Assembly (NCBI GenBank): GCA_003213015.1
Contig: QCOG01000003.1
Coordinates: 165,305 to 229,304 of the forward strand
Direction of reading: 5' to 3'
DNA length: 64,000 nucleotides
Source: Pelagibacteraceae bacterium AG-430-F16
GTDB lineage: Bacteria > Pseudomonadota > Alphaproteobacteria > Pelagibacterales > Pelagibacteraceae
The notes beneath the pieces were generated by a model. The model searched no databases. It worked only from the letters and a program-made list of their open reading frames with translations, and was not told the origin of the DNA. A program made the position numbers and the translations under genes. Each line of letters begins with the position of its first letter. Within the stretch, counting starts at the first letter, position 1. Below are positions 35,545 through 43,846 of the stretch, piece by piece.

Positions 35545-37986
35545 ATGAAAAAAATTCCAAGTTCAGCAAAGGTGGTAGTTATTGGGGGTGGGGTAGTAGG
35601 TTGTTCATGTGTATATCATCTAGCTAAGTTTGGTTGGAAAGATGTTATCCTTTTAGAAAGAGATAAACTAACTTCAGGAACCACTTGGCATGCTGCAGGA
35701 TTAGTCAGTCAATTAGGACCCTCTGCAACAATTACAAAAATAAGAAAATATTCTTTAGACCTTTATAAAGAACTAGAAAAGAAAGTAGATCACTCAGCAG
35801 GACTTCGTTTAAATGGTGCAATGTCAATTGCTCAAGAAGAGGGTAGATGGCAGGAATTAAAAAGACAAGCAACCACTGCTCAACTTTTCGATGTTGATGT
35901 TCAAATTTTAAATAAAGATCAAATTAAAGAAAAAGTTCCATTAATTAAAAATGATGATTTGCTTGGAGGTATTTTAATGCCAGGTGATGGATCAGGAGAC
36001 CCGTCTGGAATTACTCAATTACTTGCAAAAGCTGCAAGAGCAGAAGGTGCAAAAATTTTTGAAGACTCACCTGTTGAAGATATTTTGGTTAAAAATAAAA
36101 GAATAGAAGGGGTAGTTGTTAATGGGGAAAAAATTGAATGTGAATATATTGTTTTAGCAACCGGAATGTGGTCGAGACAAATTGGAGAAAAATTAGGTGT
36201 AAGTATTCCATTATATCCTGCTGAACATTTTTATGTAATTACTGAACCAATAAAAGAAGTTCCAAAAGATTTACCTGTAATTAGAGATTTTGATAGTAGA
36301 ACTTATTTTAAAGAAGATGCTGGAAAATTACTTTTAGGAATATTTGAGGGAAAATCTATCCCAGCGTTTGACAAAACAAATAAAGTTCCAGAAGATTTTT
36401 CTTTTGGTGAGTTTCCAGAAAATCTTGAACATTTTGAACCTTATTTAAATGCATGCATGAAAAGATTTCCTATTCTTGAAAAAACAGGAATAAGAAAGTT
36501 TTTTGCAGGTCCAGAATCTTTTACACCTGACACAAATACTTTGTTAGGTGAAGTTCCTGAAGTTAAAAACTTTTTTGTTTGTTGTGGATTAAATAGTATT
36601 GGAATAGCAAGTGCTGGTGGAGTTGGTAAAGTAACAGCCGAATGGATGATGAATGGCCATATTAATGAAGATATATTTAGTTATGACATTAAAAGATTTC
36701 AAAAATTTCACTCTGGCATTAATTTTATTAAAGAAAGAGTTACAGAAACACTCGGTGATTTATATGGAATGCATTGGCCTTATAAACAACATATAACCTC
36801 AAGAAATGTAATTACTCTTCCTTATCATGATAGATTAAAAGATCATGGTGCATGTTTTGGTGTTTCAGGTGGATATGAAAGACCAATGTGGTTTTCAAAA
36901 GACGAAAAAGATAAAGATTATAAATATAGTTACAATTATCAAAATTGGTATCCAAGTGCAGAATTTGAAACAAAAAACGCAAGATCAAATGTAGGTTTAT
37001 TTGAATTATCACCTTTTTCAAAATTTGATTTAAAAGGTGAAAAAGTACATGAAGAATTACAAATTTTATGTACAGCAAATATTCCAAACGAACCTGGAAA
37101 AATTAAATATACGCAAATGTTAAATAAAGATGGCGGAATTGAAACTGATTTAACTGTTATCTGTATTGAAAAGAATTATTTTAGAATTGTTTCTTCTGCT
37201 GCAAATAGAGAACATGATAAATTTCATATTTTAAAGCATATTTCGAAAGATGTAGAATTAACTGATGTAACAGAGGATTATTGTTGTCTAGGTTTATTTG
37301 GACCAAAAAGTAGAGAAATGATTTCTTCAATTAGTTCAGATGATTTTTCTAATGAAAACTTTAAATTCGCTACAGCTAAATTTATTGGAATTGATAATGT
37401 ACAAGTTTGGGCTCAAAGAATTTCATATGTGGGAGAATTAGGTTTTGAACTATATGTTAAAAAACAAAATGCTTTAAAAATTTTTGATATTTTAATGAAT
37501 ATAGGAAAAACTTATAAAATTTCTCTTTGTGGAATGCATGCAATGGATATTATGAGGATGGAAAGTGGTTATTTACATTGGGGCCATGATATTTCACCTG
37601 AGGAAAACCAATTTGAGGCAGGTTTAAACTTTGCTGTCAGTTTTAAGAAGAATATAAATTTTATTGGAAGGGCTGCTTTAGAGAAAAAACGAGATAAAAA
37701 AGATCATAAGAAATTTAAAATGCTCATTTTGAACAATTCTAAAGAAGGAGCACCATTGTTGCTTCATGATGAACCCATTTATTTAAAAGATAAGATTGTA
37801 GGACGTACAACCTCAGGCTGCTACTCTTTTAATTACAACAAAAGTTTAGCTTTTGGATATATAAACTCTGGCTTAGGCAGTGAAGAGATAGATAAAGAAG
37901 CCTTTGAGATAGAGATTGAGAAAAAAAAATACCAAGCTTCTGTGATTACCCGACCTTTAAACGACAAGAAACTGAATTCATTATAA
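35545..37986 (+). CDS. Dimethylglycine/sarcosine dehydrogenase-like flavoprotein (DAO + GcvT domains)
   Basis: An 813-residue two-domain enzyme. N-terminal FAD-dependent DAO domain: KVVVIGGGVVGCSCVYHLAKFGW and TSGTTWHAAGLV, whose His is the covalent FAD site in DMGDH. C-terminal folate-binding GcvT domain: FELSPFSKFDLKG, LGLFGPKSREM, SYVGELGFELYV, ALDIMRMESGY-like segment (AMDIMRMESGYLHWG). It demethylates an N-methylated amine with transfer of C1 to tetrahydrofolate. With omega-aminotransferase and ald it may feed on an N-methylated taurine or similar (inference). It starts one base after the ald stop. Confidence 0.9.
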   Translation: MKKIPSSAKVVVIGGGVVGCSCVYHLAKFGWKDVILLERDKLTSGTTWHAAGLVSQLGPSATITKIRKYSLDLYKELEKKVDHSAGLRLNGAMSIAQEEGRWQELKRQATTAQLFDVDVQILNKDQIKEKVPLIKNDDLLGGILMPGDGSGDPSGITQLLAKAARAEGAKIFEDSPVEDILVKNKRIEGVVVNGEKIECEYIVLATGMWSRQIGEKLGVSIPLYPAEHFYVITEPIKEVPKDLPVIRDFDSRTYFKEDAGKLLLGIFEGKSIPAFDKTNKVPEDFSFGEFPENLEHFEPYLNACMKRFPILEKTGIRKFFAGPESFTPDTNTLLGEVPEVKNFFVCCGLNSIGIASAGGVGKVTAEWMMNGHINEDIFSYDIKRFQKFHSGINFIKERVTETLGDLYGMHWPYKQHITSRNVITLPYHDRLKDHGACFGVSGGYERPMWFSKDEKDKDYKYSYNYQNWYPSAEFETKNARSNVGLFELSPFSKFDLKGEKVHEELQILCTANIPNEPGKIKYTQMLNKDGGIETDLTVICIEKNYFRIVSSAANREHDKFHILKHISKDVELTDVTEDYCCLGLFGPKSREMISSISSDDFSNENFKFATAKFIGIDNVQVWAQRISYVGELGFELYVKKQNALKIFDILMNIGKTYKISLCGMHAMDIMRMESGYLHWGHDISPEENQFEAGLNFAVSFKKNINFIGRAALEKKRDKKDHKKFKMLILNNSKEGAPLLLHDEPIYLKDKIVGRTTSGCYSFNYNKSLAFGYINSGLGSEEIDKEAFEIEIEKKKYQASVITRPLNDKKLNSL

Positions 37987-38096
37987 GACCATTTTGGACA
38001 AAAATGTTTTAAAGTAACTTACTGCCCAAAACATTCAACTCATTTTGAACAATTTTATTCTTGAAAAACCGAATCGAGTGGTGTTTAATAATATTT

Positions 38097-38285
38097 ATGA
38101 GTGGGGAGACATCAAGTTACGATCATCAAGAAGAGCTTAAAAAAACTCAAAATATCAAAGTTGATATCAACGATTTACTATCAAGAGTAAGAGACGAGAA
38201 GAAAAAAGAAAGAAAAGAAAATCTTTTATTCTTAGGTCTAATTGGTTCAGTAATAGTGATTACTGGAATTATCGCATCTATTTAA
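38097..38285 (+). CDS. Small single-TM protein of unknown function
   Basis: A 62-residue protein: a charged cytoplasmic part (SSYDHQEELKKTQNIKVDINDLLSRVRDEKKKERKEN) followed by a C-terminal TM helix (LLFLGLIGSVIVITGIIAS), i.e. tail-anchored. Starts at the ATG at 38097; an in-frame TTG at 38061 is less likely. The preceding 110-bp gap holds an 8-bp aatgtttt/aaaacatt stem. Its stop overlaps the convergent regulator's stop by 4 bp. Family not recognised. Confidence 0.65.
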   Translation: MSGETSSYDHQEELKKTQNIKVDINDLLSRVRDEKKKERKENLLFLGLIGSVIVITGIIASI

Positions 38286-39286
38286 ACGAATACGATATTA
38301 TTTAATATTCTAGTTAACATCTTAATAAAACCTACTTCATTTTTTTTATTAATATCCCTTACTTCCCTTAGAACTGAATCCCTTTCAATCACACCGGGAT
38401 CTATTTTTGGTTGTGCAAAAATGAGATAAAGACTTTTTTTGTCTTTTTTAATTAATTTTCTTTTTACTAAATTATTTAATTTTCTAAGAGCTGTCGGTCT
38501 TGGTATTCCTGATAGTTCCGATATTGTCATTGCATTTAAACCCTGAACACCCTCATTATTAAGTTTTACGAGAAAATTATCTGATGTTAAATCAGGACTT
38601 ATGTTTGCTTTAAAATTTTTATTTAGAACAAGATTTTGATTGTAAACACATTGACCCCATATAGACCAAGTTTCTATATCTCCAAAAAATTTTTTCCATC
38701 GCATAATAGTTGTTATTTGATTGTCAAAAAAGTGAGTCCAAATTTGTGTAAAATTTTCCTTAATTCTTTTCTCCAAAATATCACCTTCAATTTTTTTTTC
38801 TAATAGATTTGACTTGCTTAAAAAATCTGTAAATCTGGACATTAATCTAGCCATGGATTTAATAGAGTCTTTTGGTTTTTGATACTCTTGTCCTTTTCGA
38901 TTTATCAATATTCTTTTCTTATCTTTTTTAATTACGCCATCACGCTCAAGCTCTAAGATTTTTCTTCTTGTTGTTTCTTTTGAAATTAATAATTCTCTTG
39001 ATAAATCTATTACGTTTATTCTAGGAATTTCAAATGTTTCTTTGGCATAAAACTCATCATACGTATTTTTAATCTGGAAATCTCCGTATGCTCTAAAAGT
39101 TTTTTGAAGCAAATATATTAAAATCAAATATTTATCGAAGTCTTTAAATCTATTATAAGCATTAAACAGCCACTGTTGTTGAAAATAAAATCTTTCAGTA
39201 ATTATATAATTAAAGTTTTTGTGATAGACAGATTTAACTTGTTCTTCTTGGATTTGATTTGAAAATTTTAACTCTTTTAATGACAT
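38282..39286 (-). CDS. Putative transcriptional regulator with two winged-helix domains
   Basis: A 334-residue soluble protein with two helix-turn-helix segments: one near residues 95-135 (INVIDLSRELLISKETTRRKILELERDGVIKKDKKR) and one near 245-285 (LNAMTISELSGIPRPTALRKLNNLVKRKLIKKDKKS). Both end in the same charged wing, IKKDKK, suggesting internal duplication. The middle is helical. No ligand domain is recognised. It is the only clear transcription factor in the window and is divergent from a BASS transporter 12 bp away, a likely target. Confidence 0.7.
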   Translation of the reverse strand: MSLKELKFSNQIQEEQVKSVYHKNFNYIITERFYFQQQWLFNAYNRFKDFDKYLILIYLLQKTFRAYGDFQIKNTYDEFYAKETFEIPRINVIDLSRELLISKETTRRKILELERDGVIKKDKKRILINRKGQEYQKPKDSIKSMARLMSRFTDFLSKSNLLEKKIEGDILEKRIKENFTQIWTHFFDNQITTIMRWKKFFGDIETWSIWGQCVYNQNLVLNKNFKANISPDLTSDNFLVKLNNEGVQGLNAMTISELSGIPRPTALRKLNNLVKRKLIKKDKKSLYLIFAQPKIDPGVIERDSVLREVRDINKKNEVGFIKMLTRILNNIVFV

Positions 39287-39298
39287 TTTTTATTATTA

Positions 39299-40252
39299 AT
39301 GCAAATAATCCTAAATTTAACGAATTCGCAACCCCAAAATGAACAAATATACCTTGAATTTAATTTTTTTTTCCTCCATAAAGCTCATGAGGGAATTGTG
39401 GAATTTGTAAAAACTGTTGGGCCAATTGGCATGATTTTTATCATGTTTTCTTTAGGTCTTAATTTATCTTATAAAGACTTCTTTGAAGTATTAAAAAAAC
39501 CGAGAAATCTTATTGTAGCTTTAATATGTCAAATGATAATGCTTCCATTAATCGGAATTATTATTATTTCCCTTTTTCCAATGCAGGCAGAGTTTCAACT
39601 GGGAGTATTCTTGTTATTAATCTTGCCTTCTGCAGTAATGTCAAATTACGCGACTAAACTTGTAAAAGGAAATGTAGCATTATCAATAACTATTACCTCA
39701 ATTTGTGGATTAGTGTCATTTATATCCATCCCAATATTTTTAAAGATCTATGCGGCCTTCTTTTCATCAGTAGAATTTGATCTAAATCTTTTGAAATTTT
39801 CGGTAAGGATGTTTTTATTTATTGCTTTACCAACATTTGTAGGAATTTTAGTTAGAGGGAATTTCAAAAGGTTTTCTGAGCAAAATAATTTAAAGTTTGA
39901 TAGAGCAGCCCTTGCTCTATTCGTAATTATTTTATTAGTTGCGATATTTACTGAACAAGGAAATTTAGGTGGGTATTTTGCTGATGCAGGAGCTATTGCA
40001 TTTGTTGTAATTATTTCAGTATTAACTACAGTATATTTGATAACAAGGTACGCCTTAAAAGATATAAAAGTACAAAGAACTATAATGATTGAAGCTATGT
40101 TACAAAATGGGGCAATGGGTTTTATCGTTGGTGCACAATTATTTAATGAGATTGAATATATAACTCCAATAGCAATTTACGCTTTAATTCAGTACGTGGC
40201 CTTAATGTTCTATATAGGAAACATCAATATTAACAAAATTACGGCAAAATAA
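39299..40252 (+). CDS. Bile acid:sodium symporter (BASS)-family transporter
   Basis: A 317-residue BASS-family carrier, paralogous to that at 26269: MIFIMFSLGLNLSYKDFFEVLKKPRNLIVALICQ, LPSAVMSNYATKLVKGNVALSITITSI, EAMLQNGAMGFIV. About nine TM helices. The N-terminal 30 residues before the first helix are longer than in the paralogue, so an internal start may be used. It starts 12 bp from the divergent regulator. Substrate is probably an organic anion, not identifiable further. Confidence 0.88.
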   Translation: MQIILNLTNSQPQNEQIYLEFNFFFLHKAHEGIVEFVKTVGPIGMIFIMFSLGLNLSYKDFFEVLKKPRNLIVALICQMIMLPLIGIIIISLFPMQAEFQLGVFLLLILPSAVMSNYATKLVKGNVALSITITSICGLVSFISIPIFLKIYAAFFSSVEFDLNLLKFSVRMFLFIALPTFVGILVRGNFKRFSEQNNLKFDRAALALFVIILLVAIFTEQGNLGGYFADAGAIAFVVIISVLTTVYLITRYALKDIKVQRTIMIEAMLQNGAMGFIVGAQLFNEIEYITPIAIYALIQYVALMFYIGNININKITAK

Positions 40253-40267
40253 TTCTAATTTTAAGAA

Positions 40268-41548
40268 ATGAGAAAAAATCTCTTTTATAGTTTAATTTTT
40301 GCTACACTTTTTTTTTTAACTTATATTTTAATAAACATAACAATAGGCAATGATAAATTTAAAAATATAAAAGATTTTTTCCCTAACTATTTTAATTGGA
40401 AATATCATGCTAAAAATATTTTTTTCCCCCAAAGTAAAAATGAAAAAAAGTTTAAAGATAAGTTTTTAATAAAGTCTGATAGTTTAAATTCCTTTAAGAT
40501 AAAACCATCTGAAAGTATTTATATTTATTCAGAAAATAAATATGGATATGGAATTGGTCCATATAATTACGGAAAAAAAGAATTTATTAAAAAAAAAGAT
40601 AACAAAATTTTAATTGAGAATTATAGTCACAATAAAAATGAAATATGTTTTGAACGTACTTTCAAACAAAATTATCGTATTAAAATTAACGATTTAATAA
40701 ACACCTGCAAAAATAGCATATATTTAAAAGGAACTATATTTGAAGTAAATAGTCCAAAAGAAAAAATTTATTTTTATTTTTCAATAGAAAATATTAGAAA
40801 GAATAAAAATAAAAACTTGATTGTATTACCTATTTCTAATTTTTATAATTACTCAAGTAATCTACTTACGATAAATCAAAATACAGTTACAAATGTTAGC
40901 TATATTACAAATAGTACCGAAGTTCCACATATAGATAAAATATTATGGTCTGATAAACTTTCTAAATCTATCTTTAATATTTCAAAAATAATTGAAGAAT
41001 ATGATATAATTCATGACTATGAATTTGTAAATACAGAATTAGATAATTATACAAGAATAATATTTCCCATACATCAAGAGTACGTATCTGAACTTTTTTT
41101 AAATAAAATTGTGAATTTTTTAAAAAAAGATCAAAGCAGGAGAGTTCTTTCAATCGGTGGGGCAAATTTTTTCAGAAAAATACAATTTATTGAAAAAAAA
41201 GATTTAATTCAATTTGAATTTTTTGATAATATTTATAATCAAGTTGAAAATTATAAAATTAACTCTTTTGATTTCAATAAGTATTCAGGCTTAAATTGCA
41301 AATATAATACATCAAACAATGGACCAGAATTATTAGAACTTGGCGATCTCTCCGATCCAATGATTGATCCTCAAATTGAGCATTTTTTTTATGATATTAA
41401 ATGCGATAACGAAATTAATTTACCATTGGTCAGTTTAACAACTTATGATAACAAAGGAAAACTCATACATATCAATTCTGATAATGTAGGATTAAACTTT
41501 TTAAAAATACCTAAATTAAAACAAAAAATTTTAGATAATTTAAATTAG
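40268..41548 (+). CDS. Membrane-anchored protein resembling N,N-dimethylformamidase large-subunit C-terminal domain
   Basis: A 426-residue protein with one N-terminal TM helix (LFYSLIFATLFFLTYILINITI), a lysine/asparagine-rich middle and a C-terminal segment EEYDIIHDYEFVNTELDNYTRIIFPIHQEYVSELFLNKIVNFL followed by RRVLSIGGANFFRKI. The pattern (YDxxxDY, hxxPxHxEYxS, hhSxGGANFF) recalls the glutamine-amidotransferase-like domain of DMFase/DmfA2. The His/Glu context is kept but I cannot confirm catalytic residues. It lies 15 bp after the BASS gene. Confidence 0.6.
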   Translation: MRKNLFYSLIFATLFFLTYILINITIGNDKFKNIKDFFPNYFNWKYHAKNIFFPQSKNEKKFKDKFLIKSDSLNSFKIKPSESIYIYSENKYGYGIGPYNYGKKEFIKKKDNKILIENYSHNKNEICFERTFKQNYRIKINDLINTCKNSIYLKGTIFEVNSPKEKIYFYFSIENIRKNKNKNLIVLPISNFYNYSSNLLTINQNTVTNVSYITNSTEVPHIDKILWSDKLSKSIFNISKIIEEYDIIHDYEFVNTELDNYTRIIFPIHQEYVSELFLNKIVNFLKKDQSRRVLSIGGANFFRKIQFIEKKDLIQFEFFDNIYNQVENYKINSFDFNKYSGLNCKYNTSNNGPELLELGDLSDPMIDPQIEHFFYDIKCDNEINLPLVSLTTYDNKGKLIHINSDNVGLNFLKIPKLKQKILDNLN

Positions 41549-41585
41549 TAAATTATAAATAATTTTCTAAAAAACTATTTAAAGT

Positions 41586-42752
41586 TTAATTAAATAATTC
41601 TGAAAAAAGATCGTTTAATTTTTTTTTATTCTCATATCCCATACCAATAAACTTTGGAAAAGTAACATAACTATTTTCTATTTTAGATGAATCTGGAAAA
41701 CCGCCAAAAGGTTGAAATAAACTTGGATAAATTTCATTACCACCTAAGTTTAAACCAGCAGCTATATTACAAGATATTTGATGACCACCATGGGGTATTA
41801 CTCTTGTAGTGCTCCAATTATATTCTTTCATCATATTTAAAGTTTTAAGATATTCAACAAGTCCATAACTTAATGAACAATCAAATTGAAGCCAATCAAT
41901 TTCTTTTCTCATACCACCGTAACGAATTAAATTTCTAGAGTCTTGCATAGAAAAAAGATTTTCACCAGTTGCAAGTCCATTTTTGTAGTTTTTTGAAAGT
42001 TCTGAATTTAATTTGAAATCAAGAGGATCACCAGCTTCTTCATACCATTTTAAATTATATGGTTCTAATGCTTTTCCATATTCAATTGCAGTTTCAAGGT
42101 CAAATCGTCCGTTAGCATCCACACATAAGTTTTTACCGTCGCCAACTAACTTTAAAACACTCTCTATTCTTTTTAAATCATTTTTGAGAGATGTACCTCC
42201 AATTTTCATTTTAACTGTCGAAATTCCTAAGTCTAAATAACTTTTCATTTCCTCTTGCAACATTTGAATGTCTTTGCCTGGATAGTAATATCCACCAGCC
42301 GCATAAATAAAAATTTTATTTGTAAATTTTCCATTTCCATATTTTTTCGCCAAATGTTCATACAAAGGCACTTTTTCAATCTTCGAAACAATATCCCAAA
42401 CTGCCATATCAATTGTCCCAACGGCAGTGCTTCTTTCACCGTGACCACCAGGTTTTTCATTTTGCATTAAAATTTTCCATATTTTTTGTGGGCTAAAATT
42501 ATTTCCCTCATCGTTTAAAAGTTCTTTTTCCTCTGCATCTTTAATTCTTGGTAAAAATCTTTTTTTTAAAAGCTCACTAACTGAATATCTTCCATTAGAG
42601 TGAAATCCATATCCCACAACATTGTTTCCATCAATTTTTACATCAGTTTTGATCGCTACTACACTACAGTCCATTTTTGCAAAACTAATATATGCATTTT
42701 TGATCTCAGAACTTATAGGAACGGTTTTTTCTTGTATGTCTATAATTTTCAT
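41586..42752 (-). CDS. tarD: D-tartrate dehydratase-like enolase-superfamily enzyme
   Basis: A 388-residue mandelate-racemase-type enzyme. Acid/base residues are in VKMKIGG (Lys) and IPHGGHQ (His); metal ligands in CVDANGRFD, WYEEAGDPLD and ATGENLFS. The unbroken similarity I recall to Bradyrhizobium D-tartrate dehydratase (VGYGFHSNGRY, NEKPGGHGERS, GTIDMAVWD, YAAGGYYYPGK, FQPFGGFPD) supports dehydration of D-tartrate to oxaloacetate. It is divergent from the TTT transporter genes, which may import the substrate. Confidence 0.82.
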   Translation of the reverse strand: MKIIDIQEKTVPISSEIKNAYISFAKMDCSVVAIKTDVKIDGNNVVGYGFHSNGRYSVSELLKKRFLPRIKDAEEKELLNDEGNNFSPQKIWKILMQNEKPGGHGERSTAVGTIDMAVWDIVSKIEKVPLYEHLAKKYGNGKFTNKIFIYAAGGYYYPGKDIQMLQEEMKSYLDLGISTVKMKIGGTSLKNDLKRIESVLKLVGDGKNLCVDANGRFDLETAIEYGKALEPYNLKWYEEAGDPLDFKLNSELSKNYKNGLATGENLFSMQDSRNLIRYGGMRKEIDWLQFDCSLSYGLVEYLKTLNMMKEYNWSTTRVIPHGGHQISCNIAAGLNLGGNEIYPSLFQPFGGFPDSSKIENSYVTFPKFIGMGYENKKKLNDLFSELFN

Positions 42753-42806
42753 TTTATTAATCGAGAAATTAACCTATAATTTTTTAACTCAAAATCTACC
42801 TAAATC

Positions 42807-42827
42807 GGATTTTAATCCATATTGACA
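42807..42827. promoter_or_regulatory. Inverted repeat and -35-like box in the tarD/tctC divergent region
   Basis: ggatt-tt-aatcc (42807-42818) is a short perfect inverted repeat followed 3 bp later by a consensus ttgaca (42822-42827) oriented towards tctC. A matching -10 is not obvious (taccct at 17 bp spacing). It could be an operator next to the tctC promoter. Confidence 0.3.
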
Positions 42828-42883
42828 ATAAGTGTTAATCTAAATACCCTTAATCATTTAAAATAAACAATAGGAGAAATGTA

Positions 42884-43834
42884 ATGAAATTAAAATCTTA
42901 TTTTAATAAGTTCCTTGCAATTTTATCGCTGACATTAGTTAGTTTCAGTAGTGCAAATGCAGGTGTAACAAACATAATCCCATTTGGACCTGGTGGTGAG
43001 TCCGATGTTACTGCCAGAATGCAACAACCATATTATAAAAGTATTTATAATGATGATATAGTTGTGCAATACAAACCAGGTGGAGGAGGATCAGTTGGTT
43101 GGTCTTCTCTAAATGCAGAAAAAGGTGATGGAAGTGTGATAATGGGAGTCAATCTTCCGCACATAATTATGCAGCCAATAGCAAAAGGTGAAAAGGCTGG
43201 ATACAAAACAGAAGATGTAAACGTTTTCTCTTTTTTCCACTATACGCCAGATGCAATTTTAGTTGAGGCTTCTAGTCCTTACAAAAGCTTAGATGACCTG
43301 CTTAACTTTGCGAAAAGTAATCCAGGAAAATTAACTTTTAGTGGATCTGGAACTTACTCTGCAAATCACCTTTTAATAATTAGTTTAAATAAAAAAGCTA
43401 AAGTTAAAACAACATATGTTCCTTTCAAAGGAACGGGTGCTGCTGTTCAAGCATTATTAGGTAAACAAGTTTTAGCTGAAGCAGGTTATTCAACAGTTGC
43501 GGCTAAACAAGGTAAAAAAGTAAGAATGCTTGCAGTTGCCTCTGAGGAGAGATTACCTGCTTTTCCAAATGTTCCTACATTCAAAGAATTAGGATACAAC
43601 ATTGTTTCTGGAGCTTACAGAGGATATGCACTTCCAAAATCTGCTTCAAAAGCAACTGTTAAAGAATGGTCTGATAGAATTATGAAAATAAATTCTGATC
43701 CAGCATTTATTAAACAAATGGAAGACAATGCTTTTGTGGTTGTAAATATCGGTCATAAAGACGTTAAGAAGTTTATGAGACAACAACAAAAGGCAAATAA
43801 AGCTATTGCTAAAGAACTTGGTTTAATTAAATAA
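42884..43834 (+). CDS. tctC: TTT transporter periplasmic binding protein (TctC/Bug family)
   Basis: Extracytoplasmic solute receptor of 316 residues with signal peptide (FLAILSLTLVSFSSANA). Bug-family motifs: NIIPFGPGGESDVTARMQQP, VVQYKPGGGGSVGW, LTFSGSGTYSANHL, VPFKGTGAAVQALLG, VPTFKELGYNIVSG. A good ribosome site (aggag) precedes the ATG. Bug proteins bind carboxylates (citrate, tartrate, malonate). With tarD divergent, tartrate is the leading candidate. Confidence 0.92.
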   Translation: MKLKSYFNKFLAILSLTLVSFSSANAGVTNIIPFGPGGESDVTARMQQPYYKSIYNDDIVVQYKPGGGGSVGWSSLNAEKGDGSVIMGVNLPHIIMQPIAKGEKAGYKTEDVNVFSFFHYTPDAILVEASSPYKSLDDLLNFAKSNPGKLTFSGSGTYSANHLLIISLNKKAKVKTTYVPFKGTGAAVQALLGKQVLAEAGYSTVAAKQGKKVRMLAVASEERLPAFPNVPTFKELGYNIVSGAYRGYALPKSASKATVKEWSDRIMKINSDPAFIKQMEDNAFVVVNIGHKDVKKFMRQQQKANKAIAKELGLIK

Positions 43835-43846
43835 CCAAGTTTTTGA

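Noticed and set aside
38003..38035. aatgtttt / aaaacatt hairpin after the DMGDH-like gene
   Set aside because: Only 8 A/T-rich pairs with a 17-base loop and no T tract, too weak for a terminator call.
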